64,000 bases of DNA, taken from positions 62,001 to 126,000 of the forward strand of contig VMRT01000010.1 in NCBI GenBank assembly GCA_007713455.1, written 5' to 3'. Below, piece by piece: positions 55,407-64,000 of the stretch. How positions within the stretch are numbered: position 1 is the stretch's first letter; each line of letters begins with the position of its first letter. The notes under the pieces are model-generated. The model had not been told where the DNA came from and made no database searches. It worked only from the letters and a program-made list of their open reading frames with translations. Source of the stretch: Pseudomonas sp. GTDB taxonomy: Bacteria > Pseudomonadota > Gammaproteobacteria > Pseudomonadales > Pseudomonadaceae. The translations under genes were made by a program, and so were the position numbers.

Positions 55407-55802
55407 ATGCGCCGCATACGCCGGACCTTTTTCGGTTCGCTGGTGCTGATCGGGCTGCTGGTGGGGCTGATGATCGGCCGGCTCACCGCGCCCGGGCCGG
55501 TGCAACTGGCATTGGTGGAGGTGCAGCCGCAAGGCCTTTCGTTGCAGTTCGACCGCGAACCCGAGGTATATGACGAGCACCTAGAAGGGGCGTTCGCCCT
55601 GCTGTTCCAGGCCGAAGGCGAGCCGCAATCCGGACAACTGCAGATCGACGGCATGCCAGTGGCCTGGCGCGTGCAGCAGACCGGGAAAGGCCTGTTGCTG
55701 CATCTGGTGGCGGCGCGGCGACTGCAGGGGCAATGGCAGGGCGAGCGCCACGATGGTGGCTGGCGTATCGCCGTGCAGGTGGCGGCCGACAAGCAGCCAT
55801 GA
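55407..55802 (+). CDS. Hypothetical membrane-anchored protein
   Basis: This 131-residue protein has an N-terminal basic stretch and one membrane helix ([20 protein letters not shown], about residues 7-26), then a beta-rich region (about 35-130) that probably lies in the periplasm. The family is not recognised. The ATG at 55407 is chosen because it starts directly before the membrane helix; the open frame goes further back to 55353. It is convergent with ntrC. Confidence 0.65.
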   Translation: MRRIRRTFFGSLVLIGLLVGLMIGRLTAPGPVQLALVEVQPQGLSLQFDREPEVYDEHLEGAFALLFQAEGEPQSGQLQIDGMPVAWRVQQTGKGLLLHLVAARRLQGQWQGERHDGGWRIAVQVAADKQP

Positions 55803-55854
55803 TTCAGGTGACGCCCTTGGCAGCGCGTTAAACACGATGCAGTGTCAGCCGCGC

Positions 55855-57287
<1,433 letters not shown>

Positions 57288-57291
<4 letters not shown>

Positions 57292-58370
57292 GCTGATGTG
57301 GCTCCTTGTTCCAGCGGTAGGAAGATCGAGAACACGGTGTGGCCAGGATGGCTCTCGCATTCGATCAGACCCTGGTGCTGACTGATGATGTTCTGGGTGA
57401 TGGCAAGGCCCAGGCCGGTTCCGTCCGGGCGGCCGCTGACCATCGGGTAGAAGAGCGTGTTTTGCAGTTCGGCGGGAATCCCCGGGCCGTTGTCGATGAT
57501 CTCGATGCGTGTCACCAGGCGATGACGAATGTGGCCGATGGTGAACTGCCGCAGTGTGCGGGTGCGCAGGGTGAGACGGCCGAGGCCCAGCTCGTTCTGC
57601 CCGGCCAGTGCCTGCATGGCGTTGCGCATGATATTGAGCACGGCCTGGATCATCTGTTCGCGGTCCATCAGGACTTCGGGAATGCTTGGATCGTAATCGC
57701 GCACCAAAATGATGCTTCCCTGGCATTCCGCCTCGATCAGGCTGGCGACATGTTCGAGCACTTCGTGAATGTTGGTCATCGACAGTGATGGCAGCTTGTT
57801 AGAGCCGAGCATGCGGTCGACCAGATTACGCAGACGGTCGGCCTCCTCGATGATGACTTCGGTGTAGTCCTTCAGGTGTTCTTCGGGCAGCTCGCGGGCC
57901 AGCAGTTGTGCCGCACCGCGAATGCCGCCCAGCGGATTCTTGATCTCGTGGGCCAGGCCGCGCACCAGCATCTTGGTGGTTTCCTGCTTGGACAGCTGGG
58001 CCTCTTCCTTGGTGATGCGCAGCAGGCGGTCGCGTGGCAGCACTTCCAGCAGCAGCATGGTTTCCTGCCTGGTCAGTACCGGGGTCACCGCGTAGTCCAC
58101 GGTCAGTGTCTGGCCGGTGGCGGAGGTCAGGGTGGCTTCGCGCTTGGTGAACGGATGGGCTTCTTCAACCGCCTGGCGCAGGGCCGCCAAGGCTTCCGGC
58201 GACTCGGTGAACAGCTCGCTGATGAACTGTCCGTGGCTGCGTTGGCCACTGACGGCCAGCAGCATTTCGGCAGCCGGGTTCATGTACTCCAGGCGCAGGC
58301 GCGAGTTGAGCAACAGCGTCGCGGTAGTCAGATTCTCGATCAGCAGGCGTTGCAGGGCTTCGTTGATCAT
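57288..58370 (-). CDS. ntrB: Nitrogen regulation sensor histidine kinase NtrB
   Basis: This 360-residue cytosolic kinase has an N-terminal PAS domain (about residues 1-115), a HisKA box RGLAHEIKNPLGGIRGAAQLL (abridged: His141 is the phosphorylated residue) and an HATPase domain ending GRPDGTGLGLAITQNIIS. It phosphorylates or dephosphorylates NtrC according to the PII signal. I chose the ATG at 58370 (MINEALQRLL). It forms a two-gene operon with ntrC. Confidence 0.96.
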
Positions 58371-58539
58371 GGCTGGTCTGCGTCCGGAAGTTCTGGCAGG
58401 AAATGCAAGAACCAAACCAAACGCGCCATTGCGGCGCGGATCGGCGTGATGCTGCAGCCCTACGGGCTGTCCGGTGACCCAAATTGGTGACGAACGAGTT
58501 GGTCACCTTCAGGGCGCACCAAACAGGTGCACCCAGTGA

Positions 58540-59169
58540 TCATAGAAAGGGCACGAAGGGAATGTCGCGTTTTTCTACCGGCTTATCCTTCAGCGGGCAT
58601 TCCGGGCGAACGCCGTAATCGGCCTTCTGGCAAGGACTGACCATGCGCCGCTGGGCTAGCGAGGTGCGGATCAGGTGAAAGGGCTGGTTCGCGGTGCGTT
58701 GCAGGACGCGCTCCTGTTCATCCACGACAGCCACCGCCAGCTGATGGGTGCCACGATCGACGTTACTCAAGGCGAAGGAAGTATGTTCGCCGGGTGCGCC
58801 GAACGGCTGGTCATCGAGCAGTACCTGATAGGCGTGGCCGGGGTGCAGCGTCGGTTCGGCCTGCACGGTGACGCTGACATTGCCGGCGTTGTTGCGGATC
58901 GCTTCGTCCGCCGTCGGGCTGAGGATGTGCAACTGATAGATGATGCTCGCGGCTTTCGGTGCTGCCGGTTCCGTAGGGCGTGCGGCCGACATCGGCGGCG
59001 CAGGCATGCTGTTGGACGGCTTGAGGTGTACTTCTTCGGCCGCCTCGCCGGCCGGGCGATCGGTGAAGACCCGATTGCCCTCGGCGTCGACATAGGAGTA
59101 GACGCCGGCAAGGCAGGGCAGGGCGGCCGCCAGCAGTGCGACGGCCAGGGTCTGCCGCAGGATGATCAA
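58540..59169 (-). CDS. Exported DUF4124 protein, second of a tandem pair
   Basis: This 209-residue protein has a signal peptide (MIILRQTLAVALLAAALPCLA) followed by the DUF4124 motif VYSYVDAEGNRVFTDRPAG (about residues 23-41). The middle part is proline-rich, then a beta-rich domain with SVTVQAEPTLHPGHAYQVLLDDQ. It should be periplasmic. The function is unknown. It overlaps the next upstream gene by 4 bases, and the two proteins share layout and several segments, so they look like a tandem duplication. Confidence 0.82.
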   Translation of the reverse strand: MIILRQTLAVALLAAALPCLAGVYSYVDAEGNRVFTDRPAGEAAEEVHLKPSNSMPAPPMSAARPTEPAAPKAASIIYQLHILSPTADEAIRNNAGNVSVTVQAEPTLHPGHAYQVLLDDQPFGAPGEHTSFALSNVDRGTHQLAVAVVDEQERVLQRTANQPFHLIRTSLAQRRMVSPCQKADYGVRPECPLKDKPVEKRDIPFVPFL

Positions 59170-59714
59170 GGAGCAGGCCTCGGAGGCTTCGGACGCAATG
59201 CCGGGCTGGAGGTATTCACCCGTTGCACAGTGAACAGCTCCGGCTGGCTGCGCTGGATGACCTTCTCGCCGCTCAGCACCTCGATGTGTAGACGGTGCTC
59301 GCCCCGCTCGACATTGTTCAGTTGCAGCGAGGTTGCGGCACTGGCGGCAGTCTGGGGAATGCCGTCCAGCACGAAGCGCAAGCTGTGGCCGGGTCGTAGC
59401 GGCGGCTCCAGCAGCGCGCTGACGACGAAGGTGCCGTTGTTGGCGCGCAGGGCTTCTTCATCGGGAATCCCGCTCAGCATCAGCGTCTGGTAAGGGGCCG
59501 ACTGCGTCTGCTGGCTGTCCGGCAGCGGTGGCGGCGGTTCGGGCGTGCGGATATTTACCGTATTGGCTGGTGGCAGGTCGACGGTATCGGCCTGGACACC
59601 CTCCGGCGGCTGATTGGTGAACACCGTATTGCCTTGTGCATCGGTGTACTTGTAGATCTCGGCGAAGGCCGGAAGGCTGAGAATGAACAGCAGGCTGAAC
59701 AGTGCGCTACGCAT
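59166..59714 (-). CDS. Exported DUF4124 protein, first of a tandem pair
   Basis: This 182-residue protein has a signal peptide (MRSALFSLLFILSLPAFA), then the DUF4124 motif IYKYTDAQGNTVFTNQPPEG, a proline-rich linker, and a beta-rich domain with LLEPPLRPGHSLRFVLDGI. The same order of elements occurs in its downstream neighbour. GGGAGG precedes the ATG at 59714. The position between glnA and ntrBC is a feature of pseudomonads; a role in nitrogen metabolism is not shown. Confidence 0.83.
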   Translation of the reverse strand: MRSALFSLLFILSLPAFAEIYKYTDAQGNTVFTNQPPEGVQADTVDLPPANTVNIRTPEPPPPLPDSQQTQSAPYQTLMLSGIPDEEALRANNGTFVVSALLEPPLRPGHSLRFVLDGIPQTAASAATSLQLNNVERGEHRLHIEVLSGEKVIQRSQPELFTVQRVNTSSPALRPKPPRPAP

Positions 59715-59835
59715 GGGAGGCTCCGCGGAGTTGGACTGCCGAAGCCTTGCACTGCGCCGAGTTGCAGGCAAGTGCGATCGGTGGGATTTGCGAGGCGTGA
59801 CAAGCTGCACGAATCGCCGCCGGACTGCAGAAACG

Positions 59836-59862
59836 AAGAAGGCCACCCGAGGGTGGCCTTCC
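59836..59862 (-). terminator. Terminator of glnA
   Basis: AAGGCCACCC (59839-59848) and GGGTGGCCTT (59851-59860) form a perfect 10-bp stem with a 2-base centre. On the minus strand it is followed by a T-rich stretch just beyond the glnA stop. Confidence 0.8.
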
Positions 59863-59878
59863 TGTCACGCGAGCTGGA

Positions 59879-61285
59879 TCAGACGCTGTAGTACAGGTCG
59901 TATTCCAGCGGGTGCACGAAGGTGCGCACCTTGATCTCTTCCTCGGACTTCAGCTCGATGTAGGCATCGATGAACTCGTCGGAGAACACGCCGCCCTTGG
60001 TCAGGAACGCGCGGCCCTTGTCCAGCTCTTCCAGGGCTTCCTTGAGGCTGCCGCACACCTGCGGGATCAGCTTGCCTTCTTCCGGCGGCAGGTCGTACAG
60101 GTTCTTGTCGGCTGCATCGCCAGGGTGGATCTTGTTCTGGATGCCGTCCAGGCCAGCCATCAGCAGTGCAGCGAAGCACAGGTACGGGTTGGCAGCCGGG
60201 TCCGGGAAGCGCGCTTCGATACGACGGGCTTTCGGGCTGGAAACGTACGGAATACGGATCGAGGCGGAACGGTTGCGGGCCGAGTAGGCCAGCATGACCG
60301 GTGCTTCGAAGCCCGGGACCAGACGCTTGTAGGAGTTGGTCGACGGGTTGGTGAAACCGTTCAGCGCCTTGCCGTGCTTGATGATGCCGCCGATGAAGTA
60401 CAGGGCGGTCTCGGACAGGCCGGCATAGCCTTCGCCAGCGAAGGTGTTCTTGCCATCCTTGGAGATGGACATGTGTACGTGCATACCCGAACCGTTGTCG
60501 CCATACAGCGGCTTCGGCATGAAGGTCGCGGTCTTGCCATAGGCGTCGGCGACGTTGTGTACGCAGTACTTCAGGGTCTGAACTTCATCAGCCTTGGCAA
60601 CCAGGGTGTTGAACTTCACGCCGATCTCGTTCTGACCGGCAGTGGCCACTTCGTGGTGGTGAACCTCAACGACCAGGCCCATTTCTTCCATGGCGTTGCA
60701 CATGGCGGTACGGATTTCGTGGTCGTGATCGCACGGCGGAACCGGGAAGTAGCCGCCCTTGACGGCCGGGCGGTGGCCCTTGTTGCCGCCTTCGACATCC
60801 TGGTCGGTCATCCAGGAGCCCTGCTCGGAGTAGATCTTGAACATCGAGCCGGAGATGTCCGACTTGAACTTGACCTGGTCGAAGATGAAGAACTCCGGCT
60901 CCGGGCCGACGAATACGGTGTCACCGATGCCGGTGCCTTTGAGGAACTCTTCGGCGCGCTTGGCGATGGAGCGCGGATCGCGGTCGTAGCCCTGCATGGT
61001 GCTCGGCTCGACGATGTCGCAGACCAGGATCAGGGTCGGCTCTTCGGTGAACGGATCCAGCACGGCGGTTTCGTCGACCGGCATCAGGATCATGTCGGAG
61101 GCTTCGATGCCTTTCCAGCCATGGATGGAGGAGCCGTCGAACATCTTGCCGTGCTCGAAGAAGTCTTCATCCTGGGCATCACGAGCCGGAACGGTGACGT
61201 GGTGCTGCTTGCCTTTGGTATCGGTGAAGCGCAGATCAATCCACTTCACATCGTAATCTTTGATCAGTTGAAGCGACTTCGACAT
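59879..61285 (-). CDS. glnA: Glutamine synthetase type I
   Basis: This 468-residue enzyme makes glutamine from glutamate, ammonia and ATP as a cytosolic dodecamer. It has the substrate motif FDGSSIHGW, the ATP-binding [16 protein letters not shown] region and the adenylylation site NLYDLPPEE with Tyr397, the position modified by GlnE in enterobacteria. The ATG at 61285 has TTGGAG upstream. A sigma-54 promoter and NtrC sites lie upstream, and ntrBC are encoded 1.5 kb downstream on the same strand. Confidence 0.98.
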   Translation of the reverse strand: MSKSLQLIKDYDVKWIDLRFTDTKGKQHHVTVPARDAQDEDFFEHGKMFDGSSIHGWKGIEASDMILMPVDETAVLDPFTEEPTLILVCDIVEPSTMQGYDRDPRSIAKRAEEFLKGTGIGDTVFVGPEPEFFIFDQVKFKSDISGSMFKIYSEQGSWMTDQDVEGGNKGHRPAVKGGYFPVPPCDHDHEIRTAMCNAMEEMGLVVEVHHHEVATAGQNEIGVKFNTLVAKADEVQTLKYCVHNVADAYGKTATFMPKPLYGDNGSGMHVHMSISKDGKNTFAGEGYAGLSETALYFIGGIIKHGKALNGFTNPSTNSYKRLVPGFEAPVMLAYSARNRSASIRIPYVSSPKARRIEARFPDPAANPYLCFAALLMAGLDGIQNKIHPGDAADKNLYDLPPEEGKLIPQVCGSLKEALEELDKGRAFLTKGGVFSDEFIDAYIELKSEEEIKVRTFVHPLEYDLYYSV

Positions 61286-61381
61286 GGTGTTCTCCAAGTG
61301 GTGGAAGCGTGACAGTGAGCTTCCGAATCAGGGTGAAGCCGGGCGGCGATGTTCCGCCAAGGCGACCTGCCTCACAAGGGA

Positions 61382-61396
61382 GCAAATTGCATGCCA
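61382..61396 (-). promoter_or_regulatory. Sigma-54 promoter of glnA
   Basis: On the minus strand TGGCATGCAATTTGC matches the TGGCACG-N4-TTGC consensus with one mismatch and exact -24/-12 spacing. It predicts a start near 61370 and a leader of about 85 nt. Confidence 0.9.
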
Positions 61397-61480
61397 GTGC
61401 TCTTTCTTGGAACTGCAGGCCGCTGGCAGCGCTGCGGAAGCGTTTGCGCGTCTCAAAGCGTAGCTGCTGCACTGGATTGA

Positions 61481-61528
61481 TGCGCGGTATTGGTGCGGCT
61501 CGCCGGTCATGTGCATTCTTTTGGTGCG
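61481..61528 (-). promoter_or_regulatory. Two NtrC-binding sites upstream of glnA
   Basis: TGCGCGGTATTGGTGCG (61481-61497) and TGCATTCTTTTGGTGCG (61512-61528) both fit TGCACC-N4-TGGTGCA with a strong right half. They are 31 bases apart, three helical turns, and centred about 120 and 150 bases upstream of the predicted start, as expected for an enhancer. Confidence 0.82.
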
Positions 61529-61574
61529 TTCTGCTGCGTTTGAAGAAAGCGGTTAAATGTTGAGCAGTTTCCGC

Positions 61575-61580
61575 TATACT
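61575..61580 (+). promoter_or_regulatory. Probable -10 element of thiI
   Basis: TATACT lies 44 bases before the thiI start, with TTAAAT about 16 bases upstream as a weak -35. Confidence 0.45.
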
Positions 61581-61623
61581 CCGCGCCCCTCTTTTCCTGC
61601 CACATCGGCGCCGCGCTGTTTCC

Positions 61624-63078
61624 ATGAAGCTGATCGTCAAGGTTTTCCCCGAAATCACCATCAAGAGCCCGCCGGTGCGCAAGGGCTTCATTCGCCAATT
61701 GGCGAAGAACATCCGCACCGTGCTGCGCGAGCTCGATCCCGACCTGCGGGTCGAGGGCGTGTGGGACAACATCGAGGTGGAAACCGTGCGCAGCGAGCCG
61801 AAGCTGCTGCGCGAGATGATCGAGCGCCTGCGCTGCACGCCCGGCATCGCCCATTGCCTGGAAGTGCACGAGTACCCGCTGGGCGATCTCGACGACATTG
61901 TCGCCAGATGCAAGGTGCACTACGCCGAGCGCCTGCCGGGCAAGATCTTCGCCGTGCGCTGCAAGCGTGCCGGCAAGCATCCGTTCAGCTCCATGGACGT
62001 CGAGCGCCACGTTGGCAGCCAGCTGCGCCAGCAGTGCGGCGCCGCCGGTATTTCGCTGAAAACACCGGAAGTCGAAGTGCGCATGGAGATCCGCGACCAG
62101 CGCCTGTTCGTCGTGCACGAGCAGCATGACGGCATCGGCGGCTACCCGCTGGGTGCGCTGGAGCAGACCCTGGTATTGATGTCCGGTGGTTTCGATTCCA
62201 CTGTCGCCGCCTATCAGATGATGCGCCGTGGGCTGATGACGCATTTTTGCTTCTTCAATCTCGGCGGGCGCGCCCACGAGCTGGGCGTGATGGAAGTCGC
62301 TCATTATCTGTGGAAGAAGTACGGCAGCTCGCACCGTGTGCTGTTCATCAGCGTGCCGTTCGAGGAAGTGGTCGGCGAAATCCTGCAGAAGGTCGACAAC
62401 AGCCAGATGGGTGTTGTCCTCAAGCGCATGATGCTGCGCGTCTCGACGCAGATCGCCGAGCGCCTGCACATCGACGCGCTGGTCACCGGCGAGGCGATCT
62501 CGCAGGTCTCCAGCCAGACCCTGCCGAATCTCTCGGTAATCGACTCGGCCACCGACATGCTGGTGCTGCGCCCGCTGATCGCCAGCCACAAGCAGGACAT
62601 CATCGACACCGCCTTCGAGATTGGCAGCGCCGAGTTTGCCAAGAACATGCCCGAGTACTGCGGCGTGATCTCGGTGAACCCGACCACCAAGGCCAAGCGC
62701 TATCGTATAGAGCACGAAGAAAAGCAGTTCGACATGGCTATCCTGGAACGTGCGCTGGCGAATGCCCGCCAGGTCGCCATCGACCGCGTGATCGACGAGC
62801 TGGGCCAGGATTTGCAGGTGGAAGAAGTCGTCGAGCCGAGCGCTGGCCAGGTCATCCTCGACATTCGTCACCCCGACAGCACCGAGGACGAACCGCTCGA
62901 GCTGCCGGGCATCGAAGTTCAGACGCTACCCTTCTATGCGCTGAACAACCGCTTCAAGGAGCTGGATGAAAACCGCCAGTACCTGCTGTATTGCGACAAA
63001 GGTGTCATGAGCCGCCTGCATGCTCACCATCTGCTGAGCGAGGGGCATGTCAATGTACGCGTCTATCGTCCGGCCTGA
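61624..63078 (+). CDS. thiI: tRNA 4-thiouridine synthase / sulfurtransferase ThiI
   Basis: This 484-residue enzyme adds sulfur to U8 of tRNA and in some bacteria supports thiamine synthesis. The order is an N-terminal ferredoxin-like and THUMP region (about residues 1-165), the PP-loop ATPase [13 protein letters not shown], Cys346 (PEYCGV), and a C-terminal rhodanese domain with Cys457 (YCDKG). Both cysteines correspond to the catalytic pair of the E. coli enzyme. It is divergent from glnA, so its promoter shares the region with the NtrC sites. Confidence 0.96.
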   Translation: MKLIVKVFPEITIKSPPVRKGFIRQLAKNIRTVLRELDPDLRVEGVWDNIEVETVRSEPKLLREMIERLRCTPGIAHCLEVHEYPLGDLDDIVARCKVHYAERLPGKIFAVRCKRAGKHPFSSMDVERHVGSQLRQQCGAAGISLKTPEVEVRMEIRDQRLFVVHEQHDGIGGYPLGALEQTLVLMSGGFDSTVAAYQMMRRGLMTHFCFFNLGGRAHELGVMEVAHYLWKKYGSSHRVLFISVPFEEVVGEILQKVDNSQMGVVLKRMMLRVSTQIAERLHIDALVTGEAISQVSSQTLPNLSVIDSATDMLVLRPLIASHKQDIIDTAFEIGSAEFAKNMPEYCGVISVNPTTKAKRYRIEHEEKQFDMAILERALANARQVAIDRVIDELGQDLQVEEVVEPSAGQVILDIRHPDSTEDEPLELPGIEVQTLPFYALNNRFKELDENRQYLLYCDKGVMSRLHAHHLLSEGHVNVRVYRPA

Positions 63079-63245
63079 CTCATCGGTGAAACAGCCGGGG
63101 CTGCTTGGCGGCAGCATCCGCCACCGCCCTCCCGACCGGCACTGATCGCAAGGCCAGGCCGTACAACCCTCGGACAGACTGTCTTCGTCCGGACTACTTC
63201 CAGCTTCCAGCCTCAGCTTGAAGCTATCTACAGAGAAAAGAATCA
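63079..63245 (+). other. thiI-typA intergenic region
   Basis: These 167 bases should contain the typA promoter. I see no terminator with a T-run and no strong promoter consensus. Confidence 0.4.
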
Positions 63246-64000
63246 GTGATCGAGAATCTACGCAACATCGCCATCATCGCCCACGTCGACCATGGTAAGA
63301 CCACCCTCGTCGACAAGCTGCTGCGTCTGTCCGGCACCCTGGACCGCAAGGAGCTGGAAAACGAGCGCGTGATGGACTCCAACGACCAGGAAAAGGAACG
63401 CGGCATCACCATCCTGGCGAAGAACACCGCGCTGAAGTGGAACGGCTACAACATCAACATCGTCGACACCCCCGGCCACGCCGACTTCGGCGGTGAAGTC
63501 GAGCGCGTGATGAGTATGGTCGACTCCGTACTGCTGGTGGTCGACGCTCAGGACGGCCCCATGCCGCAGACCCGCTTCGTGACCCAGAAGGCGTTCAAGG
63601 CCGGCCTGCGTCCGATCGTCGTGGTGAACAAGATCGACCGTCCGGGCGCGCGTCCTGACTGGGTTATCGATCAGATCTTCGACCTGTTCGACAACCTCGG
63701 CGCCACCGACGAGCAGCTGGACTTCCCGATCGTCTACGCCAGTGCCCTGAACGGCATCGCCGGCATGGACCACGAGAAGATGGACGACAACATGGATGCC
63801 CTGTTCCAGGCCATCATCGACCACGTTCCGTCGCCGAAAGTAGACCTCGACGGTCCTTTCCAGATGCAGATCTCGCAGCTGGACTACAACAGCTTCCTCG
63901 GCGTGATCGGCATCGGCCGCATCGCTCGCGGCACCATCAAGGCCAACAGCCCGGTTACCGCCATCGGTGCTGACGGCAAGAAGCGCAACGGCCGCATCCT
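63246..64000 (+). CDS. typA: Ribosome-associated GTPase TypA/BipA (5' part)
   Basis: The first 251 codons are present; the gene continues past the window. TypA/BipA is a translation-factor-like GTPase that binds ribosomes and helps growth in cold and stress. It has G1 AHVDHGKTT, the switch RGITIL, G3 [15 protein letters not shown] and G4 [10 protein letters not shown], followed by the start of the beta-barrel domain II. The start codon is GTG at 63246, supported by family length and the sequence [16 protein letters not shown]. The ribosome binding site is weak. Confidence 0.95.
   Translation, partial: MIENLRNIAIIAHVDHGKTTLVDKLLRLSGTLDRKELENERVMDSNDQEKERGITILAKNTALKWNGYNINIVDTPGHADFGGEVERVMSMVDSVLLVVDAQDGPMPQTRFVTQKAFKAGLRPIVVVNKIDRPGARPDWVIDQIFDLFDNLGATDEQLDFPIVYASALNGIAGMDHEKMDDNMDALFQAIIDHVPSPKVDLDGPFQMQISQLDYNSFLGVIGIGRIARGTIKANSPVTAIGADGKKRNGRI

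Overview
The window is GC-rich pseudomonad chromosome, most likely from the Stutzerimonas (Pseudomonas stutzeri) group. This rests on protein similarity as I recognise it and on gene blocks that match Pseudomonas order: hslO-pckA, yrfG/nudE-cysQ, pip-dtd, ubiE-ubiJ-ubiB-hisI-hisE-tatABC-rsmE, hslVU-DUF971, ntrBC, glnA, thiI-typA. The strain is inferred, not proven. I saw no insertion sequence, prophage, CRISPR array, rRNA or tRNA gene.

Layout. 1-5.3 kb: end of hslO, pckA, a nitroreductase and an atypical RecQ helicase. 5.3-9.5 kb: two divergent chemoreceptors, one cytosolic with FIST domains and one membrane 4-helix-bundle type, plus a small membrane ORF. 9.7-14.5 kb: a Tat-exported aldo/keto reductase with an MFS carrier, an HPF-like ribosome factor, a histidine phosphatase and a secreted aldose-epimerase-like protein. 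14.6-15.8 kb: two near-identical GGA-rich small RNA genes flanking a cold-shock gene. 15.85-21.3 kb: a stressosome-type operon (rsbR, rsbS, rsbT, an ATPase/phosphatase fusion, a histidine kinase and a hybrid kinase). 21.5-27.3 kb: a LysR regulator and acyl-CoA oxidation genes, an iron alcohol dehydrogenase and a thioesterase. 27.4-35.3 kb: a glycine-zipper protein, fdhD with a frameshifting tandem duplication, a second orphan hybrid kinase, yrfG, nudE-cysQ, a thioesterase and a frameshifted cysteine-cluster gene. 35.5-43.9 kb: glgP, fbp, lipoproteins, pip, dtd and rsmE. 43.9-49.7 kb: Tat, histidine and ubiquinone genes. 49.4-55.8 kb: a PHA-system gene, DUF971, hslUV, a YdeP-type molybdopterin oxidoreductase and trmL. 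55.8-64 kb: ntrBC, two DUF4124 proteins, glnA with a sigma-54/NtrC promoter, thiI and the start of typA.

How it fits together. Most of the window is housekeeping: gluconeogenesis and glycogen (pckA, fbp, glgP), nitrogen control (ntrBC acting on glnA), protein export and quality control (tatABC, hslUV, hslO), and tRNA and rRNA modification (dtd, rsmE, trmL, thiI).

The most interesting stretch is 14.6-21.4 kb. A Gram-negative stressosome operon ends in two phosphorelay kinases and has no visible transcriptional output. It converges on a pair of small RNA genes that carry the marks of the Gac/Rsm family: a GacA-box-like upstream element, repeated GGA motifs, a GGA in a hairpin loop and a strong terminator. 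A functional link between the two is my inference.
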